Source of the DNA: Filimonas effusa
GTDB taxonomy: Bacteria; Bacteroidota; Bacteroidia; Chitinophagales; Chitinophagaceae
Length of the DNA stretch: 64,000 nucleotides
Reading direction: 5' to 3'
Assembly: GCF_004118675.1 (NCBI RefSeq)
Contig: NZ_SDHZ01000001.1
Span: forward strand, 1,178,001-1,242,000
Part shown: positions 45,099 to 54,966 of the stretch, one piece after another
How positions within the stretch are numbered: the first letter of the stretch is position 1
Layout of the letters: each line of letters opens with the position of its first letter
Translations under genes and position numbers: made by a program
Notes under the pieces: model-generated
The model's database searches: none
Seen by the model: only the letters and a program-made list of their open reading frames with translations
Told to the model about the DNA's origin: nothing

Positions 45099-45692
45099 TT
45101 ACTTCAGCCCCTTATACAGAATATTAATGAGCCAGGACAAACGGTTTTCCAGGTCCTCGACTTTATCCTGTAACGCCATTTCCATCTCAAAGCTCCGGAA
45201 GGCCGTAACAAGCGCATTGGAGAGAAAAACAAGCTCTCCTTCATCCATTGGCGCGATCTCATTATCAGCAATCCCCCATTTCAACAACTGCTGTAACGCA
45301 AAAGTTTCCTCCTCCATTAATATTTTTGATAACCGCCCGAAAATTTCAGGCTGAAGACGCAAGTCCTCCAGCAAATTCTGATACTGGTTCTTTAAGGCAA
45401 TAATGCCGCCCAGCTTTGTACTGTAATAAATATGCAGGTTATAACTTGTACCTGCTTTCTTCTGTAACTTCAACGACGCCTCGTGCATAATAACGCTTAA
45501 TTCGCTCAATACACAAGCCTCAAAAACCTCTTTCTTGTTCTTAAAGTAGTGGTACAGCGTACTGCGTCCCTTGCCGGCTGCCTTGGACAGATCGTCCATC
45601 GACACCTTCGACAAGCCATATCGCCGGAAGACCTCCTTCGAGACCTTGACAATATGCTCTTTTACGACGTCGTGTTCTGTTTCCTCTTTCAT
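45099..45692 (-). CDS. TetR/AcrR-family regulator of the efflux operon
   Basis: The 197-residue protein starts at ATG 45692 (MKEETEHDVVKEHIVKVSKEVF); an upstream extension of 20 codons crosses the operator and is unlikely. The N-terminal helix-turn-helix is clear (VFRRYGLSKVSMDDLSKAAGKGRSTLYHYFKNKKEVFEA). The remaining helices form the ligand-binding domain. It lies directly upstream of the RND operon on the same strand and probably represses it and itself until a toxic ligand binds. Confidence 0.92.
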   Translation of the reverse strand: MKEETEHDVVKEHIVKVSKEVFRRYGLSKVSMDDLSKAAGKGRSTLYHYFKNKKEVFEACVLSELSVIMHEASLKLQKKAGTSYNLHIYYSTKLGGIIALKNQYQNLLEDLRLQPEIFGRLSKILMEEETFALQQLLKWGIADNEIAPMDEGELVFLSNALVTAFRSFEMEMALQDKVEDLENRLSWLINILYKGLK

Positions 45693-45718
45693 TCGACAAA
45701 AATACACAAAATGTCGAA
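45692..45718. promoter_or_regulatory. Predicted TetR operator at the regulator's own start
   Basis: TTCGACA (45692-45698) and TGTCGAA (45712-45718) form an inverted repeat with a 13-base spacer, overlapping the first base of the start codon. On the minus strand a -7-like TATTTTTG is embedded. Half of it recurs at 45067-45081. Confidence 0.6.
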
Positions 45719-45814
45719 AAATGAAAAACAACGGCAATATTTCTCTACACATTGTTCTGGCATCTGCACCCTCTTTCAGAGGCGCTTAGTCCTCGGTAGA
45801 AAAAAAGCCGCTTA

Positions 45815-46399
45815 TTAAAGAACTGGCCTAGAATAGAACTGCTCCAGTTGCAACTGCCAGTTTGCTATAACCTCAGAACCTGCCTTATCGGCGCCATCAA
45901 AGAAAAAATGCCTTTCTACTGTTAATCCGCAATAACGGTATACGCCTTCATCAGATGTCAGCAGTAGAGCTTTGTCCATCCCCTTTGCATTGTATTCTGC
46001 TGCCGACTTGCCATGCGTGTTGATGACAGCAGCTTTCTTCCCCTGTAATAGCCCCTTCTGAACACCATTATCATACCGGTAGGCAAAACCATAACTAAAT
46101 ACACGATCAATATACCCCTTCATGATAGCCGGCATGCCTGTCCACCAGATAGGATAGATAAAACTGATGAAATCGGCTTCTCTGATGTATTGCTGCTCTT
46201 TTGCTACATCTTCCGCAACCTGGCCCATTCGTTGCCCCTGGATATCTGGTAACGACAGTACAGGGCTAAAATTCAATTCATACAGATCTCTTAGGATAAT
46301 GTCGTGCTCCTTTGCTTCCAATGCATTGACAATAACCTGCTTAAGATAATGATTCAGACTTGTGCTGTTTGGATGCGCATAAATGATAAGATGCTTCAT
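45815..46399 (-). CDS. NAD(P)H-dependent flavodoxin-fold oxidoreductase
   Basis: The 194-residue protein starts at ATG 46399 (MKHLIIYAHPN). It has the FMN-binding flavodoxin-like fold of the NQO1/KefF/YwrO group: HPNSTSLNHYL for phosphate binding, and the signature FIYPIWWTGMPAIMKGYIDRVFSYGFAY. Such enzymes reduce quinones or nitro compounds with two electrons. The neighbouring AraC gene 69 bases upstream points the same way and may control it. Confidence 0.88.
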   Translation of the reverse strand: MKHLIIYAHPNSTSLNHYLKQVIVNALEAKEHDIILRDLYELNFSPVLSLPDIQGQRMGQVAEDVAKEQQYIREADFISFIYPIWWTGMPAIMKGYIDRVFSYGFAYRYDNGVQKGLLQGKKAAVINTHGKSAAEYNAKGMDKALLLTSDEGVYRYCGLTVERHFFFDGADKAGSEVIANWQLQLEQFYSRPVL

Positions 46400-46468
46400 G
46401 ACTTTGTTTTTGTAAAACAAAACTAGAAAGCAGGCGACAGGAGAAATTGTAAGAAAACGAAATCAACG

Positions 46469-47278
46469 TCACGGGAGAGGACGGCATATGTTTTCCTGGA
46501 AACGGAGGAAAGCACCCGGTGTAAGATTTAGAAAATGTTTAAAATCATGCACCAGCTGGCTTTGATCATAGTAATCACACGCTACAATAATATCAAACCA
46601 ATCAATTTTAAGGGCTCCTGTAGCAAGCTTATCCTGCACAAGATTCACAGCTTTCAAAAAACGCCTGTAGCGGATAATTTCCTGAAGACTGTAGCCAAAC
46701 TGCTTTTTCTGCTGCAATTGTACATTACGTTCTGTCTGGTTGGTATCCCTGGCAATTGTTTTTACCAGGTTCAGGTACGTGTCCTGCTGCAACAGTAACG
46801 AAGCTGTGATATGCTGTTGCCCAAGATAGGGAGCTGCATACTTCAGGATAGCATCCACACGGGCTTCCGGCATCTTTATCTCTCTTAAAACCTGCCACAG
46901 CCCGGTAAAACAATTATCCCCGCTCAGCGCATCGGTTGCTATCGGAATATTGGACATCACCTGCTCACCAAAAAACCGGTAAAAGGCATCGTTTTTAAAA
47001 TTCGCAACAAGAAGATCGGAGCCAGGCGGCAATAGATAGTCAAAAGCCCTCTTGATAGGACCTAATACCATACACTTGTCCATCGCTATTTCGGCATTTC
47101 CGGATAAAAGTGTAACAGGCGTACCAAAGCTGAAAACGAGAATCGTTTGAAATCCGGGTAGCAATGTTTTGCTTATTGTCTGCGGGCCGGAATTCACCGC
47201 GTAATAGAAATGAGAGAACACCTGCTCAAATGCAGCAGGTACAGTAATTCTACCATTATGTAACCCTGTTATATCCAC
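46469..47278 (-). CDS. AraC-family regulator
   Basis: The 269-residue protein starts at GTG 47278; a stop (TAG) lies four codons upstream, so no earlier start exists. The first 150 residues are a sensory beta-rich domain (DUF6597-like). The C-terminal HTH is recognisable in VNLVQDKLATGALKIDWFDIIVACDYYDQSQLVHDFKHFLNLTPGAFLR. The helix before it is degenerate. It probably controls the oxidoreductase gene downstream. Confidence 0.82.
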   Translation of the reverse strand: MDITGLHNGRITVPAAFEQVFSHFYYAVNSGPQTISKTLLPGFQTILVFSFGTPVTLLSGNAEIAMDKCMVLGPIKRAFDYLLPPGSDLLVANFKNDAFYRFFGEQVMSNIPIATDALSGDNCFTGLWQVLREIKMPEARVDAILKYAAPYLGQQHITASLLLQQDTYLNLVKTIARDTNQTERNVQLQQKKQFGYSLQEIIRYRRFLKAVNLVQDKLATGALKIDWFDIIVACDYYDQSQLVHDFKHFLNLTPGAFLRFQENICRPLP

Positions 47279-47471
47279 CTGGCAAATCTAATAAAAAGAT
47301 CCCTTCCTGTTTTAATATTGGGAACCTTCCCGGCTGACTACTCCTATAATTTCTGAATTTCTAAAATATATTATCCTTATTTTCATTACAAATTAAAAAA
47401 TAAGTCAGGTATAACAGCATCCCGTGCCAATGTGCGGTAGCAAACCCTTGCCACTAACGAAAGAAGGCCCT

Positions 47472-48761
47472 ATGAAGTATTTAAAGATCTTGTATGTGCA
47501 GGTGCTTATTGGCATCGCCCTGGGCGTTATTGCAGGCGCACTGATACCCGCTGTTGCAAACCCTGCAAAGCTGATCAGCGAAACCTTTATTAGTATGATC
47601 AGGATGGTGATTGCTCCTGTCATATTTCTCACCATCGTATCAGGAATTGCCGGCGCAGGCGATATGAAAAAGGTGGGCCGCGTCGGACTCAAATCCCTGC
47701 TCTATTTCGAAATCGTTACAACATTGGCCCTCATCATTGGACTGGTCACCGCCAACCTGTTAAAACCCGGCGCCGGTGTCCCCAAAGCCTCTTCAAAACC
47801 CTCCGCCCAGGTGGCTGAATATGCTCAGAAAGCGCATGATATTAACTGGGCCGAATTCTTCACTCATATCGTCCCGTCTAACGTTATTGACGCCTTTGCA
47901 AAAGGAGATATACTGCAGGTCCTGTTCTTCAGTATCCTTTTTGGGATAGGACTTAAAATGCTCGGAAATGCAGGTAATAGTTTCCTTGGCTCCCTGAATA
48001 CCATCAATAAGGTTTTATTTAATGTACTGAAGATCATTATGCGCCTCAGCCCCATTGGCGCATTCGGAGGTATGGCTTATACGATAGGAAAGTTTGGCTT
48101 TTCAACACTTATCATTTTGGGCAAACTAATGATCACTTTTTATCTGACAGGGTTCTGCTTCATCTTTATTGTACTCCATCTGGTATGCCGTTACTATAAC
48201 ATCAATCTGTGGAAACTGCTTGGCTATATAAAAGAAGAGCTCCTTATTATACTTGGCTCCAGCAGCAGCGAAGCAGTATTACCTTCTGTCATGCAAAAAC
48301 TCACCGATGCAGGATGCGAAAAGGAGGTAGTAGGACTGGTCATCCCCACCGGCTATAGCTTTAATCTCGATGGTACCACCATCTACCTTAGCATGAGCGT
48401 TATCTTCCTTGCCCAGGCATACAATGTCAACCTCACCCTAAGCCAGCAACTCACAGTCATTGGCATCCTGCTCCTGACAAGCAAAGGCGCTGCTGCAGTC
48501 ACGGGAAGTGGATTTATTGTCCTCGCATCAACGCTTTCCGCACTCAAAATTATCCCTATCGAAAGCCTGGCGCTTCTTATTGGTGTCGACCGCTTTATGA
48601 GCGAGGGTCGCGCGATCATCAATTTCATAGGAAATACCATCGCCACCGTTGTCATCGCTAAAAGTGAAAATGCATTGGATACAGCTACCTATCAGCGGGT
48701 GGTTAACAAAAAAGCGATCGTAATTCCGTCAGAACCACCACCCATGTCTCAGGCAGTATAA
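47472..48761 (+). CDS. Dicarboxylate/amino acid:cation symporter (DAACS)
   Basis: ATG 47472 gives 429 residues; the frame extends 16 codons upstream without a match. The family signatures are clear: ISMIRMVIAPVIFLTIVSGIAG, the serine-rich hairpin LGSSSSEAVLPS, the substrate site GYSFNLDGTTIYLSM, and VDRFMSEGRAIINFIGN. It imports C4-dicarboxylates, glutamate or aspartate with H+ or Na+. The gap of 193 bases to the divergent AraC gene contains no further gene. Confidence 0.93.
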   Translation: MKYLKILYVQVLIGIALGVIAGALIPAVANPAKLISETFISMIRMVIAPVIFLTIVSGIAGAGDMKKVGRVGLKSLLYFEIVTTLALIIGLVTANLLKPGAGVPKASSKPSAQVAEYAQKAHDINWAEFFTHIVPSNVIDAFAKGDILQVLFFSILFGIGLKMLGNAGNSFLGSLNTINKVLFNVLKIIMRLSPIGAFGGMAYTIGKFGFSTLIILGKLMITFYLTGFCFIFIVLHLVCRYYNINLWKLLGYIKEELLIILGSSSSEAVLPSVMQKLTDAGCEKEVVGLVIPTGYSFNLDGTTIYLSMSVIFLAQAYNVNLTLSQQLTVIGILLLTSKGAAAVTGSGFIVLASTLSALKIIPIESLALLIGVDRFMSEGRAIINFIGNTIATVVIAKSENALDTATYQRVVNKKAIVIPSEPPPMSQAV

Positions 48762-48832
48762 AACCATAACCCTGTAAATATTTTTACTATATTGCTTAAA
48801 CGATCTTATCCGTCAATAACGGTCATTGCGCT

Positions 48833-49639
48833 ATGGTTGAAATATTTCAGAATATCCGTGAAATATACGACTTCACACCACCCTGCGAAGAACTCGCCCC
48901 ATTCATAGAGTTCTTCTCCGAATCATCAGTGCACAAATCTGAAATGTATTTCAATAATGGCCACGCCAGCGTTAAAATGTTCCCAAGCTGGACTCCTACG
49001 CTTTATATCAACCTGGGAGGCTCTTATCAGATCGACCTCGAAAATATCCGCCATACGGTCAACCCAGGACAGGACATTCTCATTTTAAGAAACGGAGAAA
49101 CCACCCGCTATAATCTGCGCGCAGACCGCATCTACACCATTAAATTCTATCCGGGTGGACTGGAAGCCGTATTGGGCATCAATCAAACCAGCTTTACCAA
49201 CCAGGTGATAGACCTCAACTACATCCTTCCGCCAAAGCTGCTCATCCAAATGAAACAACCACTATGTTTTCAGGAACGGACCAACCTTGTCCAGTCCTTC
49301 CTCCTGAGATCTTCAGGAGCAGCCCGCAAAAAAGATTATTACCTGAAAATGGTCAACGATGCCATAGGAGAGTACTCCGCAACAGGTATGCAGCTGAATA
49401 CCTCCCAGATCGCCGAAAAACTCTTCCTTACCTCTAAAACCATCAACCGCTACTTCCACCAGGCAGTAGGCATATCCCCCAAAAGCTATTTCTCTATCTT
49501 AAGGGCAAGAACAGCCCTCACAGCATTTATGAACAACAAAACCAGCTTTCTGCCCTGGGAATATGGCTACTACGATATGAGCCACTTTAATAAGGAAATG
49601 GTCCGCTTTACCCGCCAGAAACTTACCACACAACTGTAA
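48833..49639 (+). CDS. AraC-family regulator
   Basis: The 268-residue protein has an N-terminal sensing domain (about 1-150, with SWTPTLYINLGG) and a C-terminal HTH (LNTSQIAEKLFLTSKTINRYFHQAVGISPKSYFSILRARTAL ... FLPWEYGYYDMSHFNKEMVRFT). It follows the symporter by 71 bases on the same strand and may be co-transcribed or regulate the next gene. Confidence 0.88.
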   Translation: MVEIFQNIREIYDFTPPCEELAPFIEFFSESSVHKSEMYFNNGHASVKMFPSWTPTLYINLGGSYQIDLENIRHTVNPGQDILILRNGETTRYNLRADRIYTIKFYPGGLEAVLGINQTSFTNQVIDLNYILPPKLLIQMKQPLCFQERTNLVQSFLLRSSGAARKKDYYLKMVNDAIGEYSATGMQLNTSQIAEKLFLTSKTINRYFHQAVGISPKSYFSILRARTALTAFMNNKTSFLPWEYGYYDMSHFNKEMVRFTRQKLTTQL

Positions 49640-49704
49640 TTGTCCGTTTTTTACTTTCTGGCGCCTGGACTTCTTATTTTCTTTGGGTCTGAAATATCTC
49701 TTAA

Positions 49705-51150
49705 ATGAAAGCAACCTGTTTCATCTCCCTTCTAATGTGGCTGCTGGCTGGCCAACACGCCTTTAGCCAAAAATATAATGTCACTATCGAACCCTTTCCC
49801 GGTATAGTAAAAGCCGATCCCCGCCTTATCCTGAAAACCGGCTACCTCGTAGTCCCCGAAAGCAGGCAAAACCCAGACGGTCCCAAAATAAAGGTCCCCT
49901 TTCTGTTTGTTCGCCGCCCCGGTCAGGATGCACAAAAGAATATAATCCTGTACAGCACAGGCGGCCCGGGATACAGTACTACAGCCTTTATCGATAGCAT
50001 CGCCTATAACTCAGCCTTCCTCAGGTACGGCGGATTTATAGCTTTTGATCAGCGCGGCACCAAAAGAGCACAACCCTGCCTCGATTGCCCCGAAGTGAAT
50101 GAAGCGCTTAAACGAAGCTATAGAGAACAAAAAAACAAAGACTCACTCGAACTCATTGCCATCACCCAATGCCGCCAACGCCTTCTGCAACAGAATATCA
50201 ACTTGTCAGCCTACAATACCATCGAATGCGCTGAAGATATAAACGACCTTCGCCTCGCTTTAAACATCGACTCCCTGGTCCTGGCAGGCATCTCCTATAG
50301 CGGTGGCCTTATGATGACAGTCGCACGCATTCACCCCGAAGCAGTACGCATGCTCTTTCTTAACTCACCCCTTCCAACCTTCGTTAACTACGAAGAACAT
50401 AGCTTTCTAAACTTCAACGAAGCGCTTGACAATATCTTCGAAAATGTCAGGCGCGACTCAACTGCTACTCCCGTTTACGGAAACCTCGAAACGCGTTTTC
50501 ACGAATACTTTACCCATATCACCGGAAAAGAGTTTTGCTTAATTTACTTCGATAAGGAAAAAAAAGATAGCATCCGTATCACCTACACCAAACAGGAACT
50601 CCTGGCTACCATTGCAAACCGTATGAACGCCGGACAGGTAAGAACTGTACCTTTCGTTATCAGCGAACTCATAAGCGGCCACCACAAAAACTATGTAACA
50701 GAAATACTCGACGAACAATTCTCAGGCGATAAACAGCTCTCGCTCGGCATGCGTTATTCTTTTTATTGCAGCGAACAAATTCAGTACACCAATCCCCGCC
50801 TCGAACAACAACAGTTTAACCTGCTGCCTTGGTTCTCCGGATCTAAATTTAACAATGTAGATCAGCCGGCCTGTAATTGCTGGCAGGTAACCCCGGAACC
50901 TAACACCACCAAAGAGCCCCTGTATTCCAATATACCTGCAATCATTTCAGCAGGCGACATCGACCCATGGTGCCGCCCTTTCTATAACCGGCTTATTAAA
51001 AGATATATGCCTAATAGCCAGCTCCTCACTATTCATGATAGGGGACATGCCCCCGGCTATACCGTAGATAAGGTGGATTATCTGGACTTATTTATGAAAG
51101 ATCCATATAAAAAACTGACTCCCCAATCCAAAAACATCATCATAGAATAA
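49705..51150 (+). CDS. Exported alpha/beta hydrolase, proline iminopeptidase/TAP-like
   Basis: The 481-residue protein has a signal peptide (to about residue 21, HAFSQ). The oxyanion region is YSTGGPGYST, the nucleophile S197 lies in GISYSGG (the usual GxSxG with Ser for the last Gly), D420 in AGDIDPW and H448 in RGHAPG. The C-terminal TAP-like segment suggests an exo-peptidase that cleaves short peptides in the periplasm. Substrate is not known. Confidence 0.87.
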   Translation: MKATCFISLLMWLLAGQHAFSQKYNVTIEPFPGIVKADPRLILKTGYLVVPESRQNPDGPKIKVPFLFVRRPGQDAQKNIILYSTGGPGYSTTAFIDSIAYNSAFLRYGGFIAFDQRGTKRAQPCLDCPEVNEALKRSYREQKNKDSLELIAITQCRQRLLQQNINLSAYNTIECAEDINDLRLALNIDSLVLAGISYSGGLMMTVARIHPEAVRMLFLNSPLPTFVNYEEHSFLNFNEALDNIFENVRRDSTATPVYGNLETRFHEYFTHITGKEFCLIYFDKEKKDSIRITYTKQELLATIANRMNAGQVRTVPFVISELISGHHKNYVTEILDEQFSGDKQLSLGMRYSFYCSEQIQYTNPRLEQQQFNLLPWFSGSKFNNVDQPACNCWQVTPEPNTTKEPLYSNIPAIISAGDIDPWCRPFYNRLIKRYMPNSQLLTIHDRGHAPGYTVDKVDYLDLFMKDPYKKLTPQSKNIIIE

Positions 51151-51662
51151 CGACGCATACATCTGTTTACCCCGAAAAACCACAACTGCCCCCTCAACCC
51201 GTACTACCCTGAACAGCAAGCCTCATCCCCGGTAATAAATACGCGTTACAAAAACAAAAAACTACTTTTATAAATAAGGGAAATCGGCACAGCAAGCCGG
51301 TTTCCCTTATTTAAATCTTAAAAAGAACGCTTCACTCATGGAAGCTGCTTCAGCCTTCAAACACCAATCAGCACATTCAGAAAAGTACGCTTTATATACG
51401 GGCGCTAAAGCCGCATTAAACCAGCCTTTAACCCTGGTTTCCAGCCCTCCCTTAACACCACGCAAGCCTGCATTATGCCGATATCTCAGCCAGCCAGGCA
51501 ATGCCTGCTTTTTCTAACTTGATTATTTCATTTGCGGTCTCCGGGCATCCTCAACTTATTTTAAAACTACTGTAATGGCAACCCCCAAATCTCAGGATTC
51601 CCAATTAGTTTTATATCAATACATTTGCACGTTATCACCATACCGTACCATTACCAATAACC
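51151..51662. other. Non-coding region with terminator
   Basis: This 512-base gap holds the hairpin at 51272-51312. A 64-residue minus-strand frame (51307-51501) ends inside the hairpin and has no recognisable family or start context, so I do not call it a gene. The last 100 bases are the upstream region of the kinase gene. Confidence 0.5.
51272..51312. terminator. Long hairpin after the hydrolase gene
   Basis: A 17-bp stem (51272-51288 with 51296-51312, one G-T pair) has a 7-base loop, with A/T-rich sides so it can work in both directions. It lies about 120 bases after the hydrolase stop. Confidence 0.8.
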
Positions 51663-54600
51663 ATGTCCGATAGTACCCCACATGCCTCCGATAAAAGCCG
51701 GGAACGAATAAAACGTGCAATCACTGCCGCCGGCATTGGCGTGTGGGAAATCAATATCCCCGACAACAAAATAAGCTGCGACGGCCGCTGTGCCGCACTT
51801 TTCGAATTATCCGGCCAGCACGAGCTCCCCTTCAGCCAGGCGTTTCAGAACTTACACCCGTATGACAAGCCAGCCGTATTGGCCGCTATAAAAAACGCCT
51901 TGAGCGGTCACGATAATGGCGCCATCGATATCACCTGCCGTATAATTACAGCAAACGATACCGAACGAAGCATAAACATCGCGGGCACCGCATCTTTTAA
52001 CGCAGCAGGTATACCAACTGCCTGCTGTGGCATCACCCGCGACATAACAAATAGCCTGAAACAAATAGAAGCAGGTGAAACCCGCTTTCAGCAACTCGTA
52101 CAGGACGCATCTGTAGGTATGATCCTGCTCGTCGGAGAAGATATGAGGGTCGAAATGGTGAACGAAAGCTATAGCAAACTAATAGGGCATAAAGTGGCAG
52201 AGATAATTCACCGCCCCCTTTTTAGCGTCATCCCCGAAGTGGAAAAAGAGTTTCGCCCTATTATCGAATATGTTCGCCAAACCGGCGAAACCTACAACCT
52301 TCACAACAAATCTTATACACTACAGGGTGCGGACAATCAAACCATCAAAGGCCATATCTCCGCAGTCTACCAGCCTTATAAAGACCCTAATACAAAAGAA
52401 TCCGGCGTTATGGTGGTCGTTTATGATGTTACGGAACAGGTGATGGCACGACAAAAGGTCAGGGAAAGCGAAAGCCTCCTGAAGCTGCTTAGCGACTCTG
52501 TTCCCGCCATGATCTTTTATCTCGATAACGAACAACGATACACCTCCTATAACGAAACCTTCATGCAATGGTACAAGGTAGATGCCACCCAGGCCATCGG
52601 TATCACCGCACGCGAATTCATAGGAGAAACCACCTATAACCGCATCTCGCCCTACCTGCAAAAAGCTTATGCCGGCGAACAACAACGCTTCGAGATCCCA
52701 GCCCCCGGCCGGCTTAACCCACACAAATGGCTCAGTATCGTCTATACGCCCAATAAACGCGAAGACGGAAAAGTAATAGGTCTTATCGTACACGCTACAG
52801 ATATTACCGAAAGCAAACGCAATGAACTGGCCCTGAGAGAAAGCGAAGCCCGCTTCCGCACCATCTTCGAACAGGCGCCCATGGCAATAGCCCTCATGGA
52901 AGGAAGCGATATGGTCGTGACGCTCGGTAACGACAAAATGTTCGAGATCTGGGGAAAACCCGCTACGCTTACCGGCCTGCCGGTCATGAAAGTGCTTCCC
53001 GAATTGGAAGGACAACCATTCAAAGCTCTGATGGATAAGGTTTACGACACAGGTACCCCGCATTTCGGCACCGGCACGCTGGCAAAGCTTGTTCGCAATG
53101 GCATCCTCGAAGACGCCTATTTCGACTTCGTTTACACTCCCGTCCGCAATGCCGAAGGAAACGTTACAGGTATTATGACCCTGGCCACAGAGGTCACAGA
53201 CCGCCAGTTGGCAAGCCAGGCAATAGCCAGAAGCGAAGCCCGCTTTCGCTCTCTTATCGAAGAGGCGCCTGTCGCTACTTGCTTATTCACCGGCAGAGAA
53301 CAAACTATTGCCCTCGCAAACGACATGATGCTCCGCGTCTGGGGTAAAGGCAGCGCAGCCATAGGACAACGCCTCGAAGACGCCGTTCCGGAATTGAAAG
53401 GACAACCCTTCCTCGATATTCTTGACGAAGTATTTACCACAGGCATACCATATGCCGCAACAGCCGCACGTGCCGAACTGGAGGTGGATGGCGTACTGGG
53501 ATCATACTACTTTAATTTCACCTATAAACCGCTCTTTAACGAAGCAGGTGAAGTTTACGGTATCATGGATATGGCCGTCGACGTAACAGAAGAGGTCCTT
53601 GCTCACAAGACATTGGAAGAAAAGGAAATGTTCCTTAATAACGCTGTAGAGCTGGCAGAACTCGGAACCTGGAGCATCGACATTCCAACCGGTATCATCA
53701 CTTATTCAGAACGCATGCAACAATGGCTGGGAGAGGCGCAAAGCACGCTCCGATCTCAATCATCCCTGCGCATCGCACCTCATGATAGAGAACGTGTGCG
53801 CAACGCCCTCGATAAGGCAATGGAGAAAGAAGGATCAGGCCACTTCGATGAGGTGTATACGATCGTTCACGCCATCACCGGCGTTTCCCGTATCATTCAC
53901 TCCAGTGGCCGTACCCGGTTCGATGAAAAAGGCAACCCGCTTAATCTCTCCGGTACTGCACAGGACATTACCATGCAACGCGATTTGCAAACGACCCTGG
54001 AACAGGAAGTACAAATGCGCACCGAAGAACTGGCTTCAGCCGTCGAAGAACTGCAGGCAACGAACGAAGAACTGGCTAACGCCAACGAACAACTCCTGCG
54101 CTCGAACGAAGAACTGGCACAGTATGCCTACGTAGCCAGCCACGACTTGCAGGAACCACTGCGCAAGATTCTTGTTTACACAAGCATGCTTGCCAACGAC
54201 CGCGAAATGGCGCCAAGAAGTGCCGATCTTATCGCCAAAATTGCAGCCTCTTCCGAACGCATGCGGCTGTTGATCCTTGGTCTTCTCGACTTCTCCCGTC
54301 TCCTCGAATCGGATTCCGTATTTCAATATATCGACCTTAATAATGTCGCGAAGGACGTGTTTCATGATTTTGAACTCGTAGCAAGAGAAAAAGGCGCTAC
54401 GCTTAAAATGGGCAAACTGCCCCGTATCGAAGCGGTAGGACTGCAAATGAACCAGCTTTTCTATAACCTCGTCAGCAATAGCCTGAAATTTACCAAAGCC
54501 GGGACGCCGCCTGTAATAACTGTTTCCGCCGAAATGCTTACCCAGGAACAAACGCGTGAATACATCAGAACACCGCTTTCCTTCGCCACCTATTACAAGA

Positions 54601-54824
54601 TCTCTGTAACCGACAATGGTATCGGTTTCGAAAAACAATACAACGACCAGATCTTTGAGATCTTCAAACGCCTGCATGGCCGTGAAATCTATCCCGGGTC
54701 AGGTATAGGCCTGGCGCTTTGCCGGCGTATTATCACCAACCATAACGGAGCATTATATACCCGGTCAACACCGGGCGAAGGCGCTACTTTCTGTCTCATC
54801 TTACCCCACAAACAGGCAGAGTAA
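51663..54824 (+). CDS. Sensor histidine kinase with six PAS domains
   Basis: The 1053-residue protein has no clear membrane segment, so it is probably cytoplasmic. Six PAS domains follow each other at about 8-130, 135-262, 267-390, 393-520, 524-648 and 650-780. The fourth and fifth look like a recent duplication (RFR-x-I-x-E-QAP pattern, then LEGQPF / LKGQPF). A coiled coil (about 780-820) leads to HisKA with the phospho-acceptor H827 in ASHDLQEPLRK and to HATPase_c with N930 (NQLFYNLVSNSLKF), DNGIGFEKQ and GSGIGLALC. There is no receiver domain and no response regulator gene next to it. The signal is unknown. Confidence 0.9.
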   Translation: MSDSTPHASDKSRERIKRAITAAGIGVWEINIPDNKISCDGRCAALFELSGQHELPFSQAFQNLHPYDKPAVLAAIKNALSGHDNGAIDITCRIITANDTERSINIAGTASFNAAGIPTACCGITRDITNSLKQIEAGETRFQQLVQDASVGMILLVGEDMRVEMVNESYSKLIGHKVAEIIHRPLFSVIPEVEKEFRPIIEYVRQTGETYNLHNKSYTLQGADNQTIKGHISAVYQPYKDPNTKESGVMVVVYDVTEQVMARQKVRESESLLKLLSDSVPAMIFYLDNEQRYTSYNETFMQWYKVDATQAIGITAREFIGETTYNRISPYLQKAYAGEQQRFEIPAPGRLNPHKWLSIVYTPNKREDGKVIGLIVHATDITESKRNELALRESEARFRTIFEQAPMAIALMEGSDMVVTLGNDKMFEIWGKPATLTGLPVMKVLPELEGQPFKALMDKVYDTGTPHFGTGTLAKLVRNGILEDAYFDFVYTPVRNAEGNVTGIMTLATEVTDRQLASQAIARSEARFRSLIEEAPVATCLFTGREQTIALANDMMLRVWGKGSAAIGQRLEDAVPELKGQPFLDILDEVFTTGIPYAATAARAELEVDGVLGSYYFNFTYKPLFNEAGEVYGIMDMAVDVTEEVLAHKTLEEKEMFLNNAVELAELGTWSIDIPTGIITYSERMQQWLGEAQSTLRSQSSLRIAPHDRERVRNALDKAMEKEGSGHFDEVYTIVHAITGVSRIIHSSGRTRFDEKGNPLNLSGTAQDITMQRDLQTTLEQEVQMRTEELASAVEELQATNEELANANEQLLRSNEELAQYAYVASHDLQEPLRKILVYTSMLANDREMAPRSADLIAKIAASSERMRLLILGLLDFSRLLESDSVFQYIDLNNVAKDVFHDFELVAREKGATLKMGKLPRIEAVGLQMNQLFYNLVSNSLKFTKAGTPPVITVSAEMLTQEQTREYIRTPLSFATYYKISVTDNGIGFEKQYNDQIFEIFKRLHGREIYPGSGIGLALCRRIITNHNGALYTRSTPGEGATFCLILPHKQAE

Positions 54825-54966
54825 CCCGCCTGGGGTAAAATATCACCAAACAAAGAACCCATAAGCTATATATGCCGCCGCCTGTGGCAATACGTCCCGG
54901 TCATTTCATTTACCAGGCGCTTACCGGAAGGGTATGGTAATTGCCCTGTTTTATTAAAAAGCGCCT

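Noticed and set aside
36346-45692. GH127 gene as part of the efflux operon
   Set aside because: A 137-base gap separates it from TolC and the functions are unrelated; they merely share a strand, though read-through cannot be excluded.
51307-51501. 64-residue minus-strand reading frame in the gap before the PAS kinase
   Set aside because: It ends inside a terminator hairpin, has no recognisable family or start context, and its composition gives no support.
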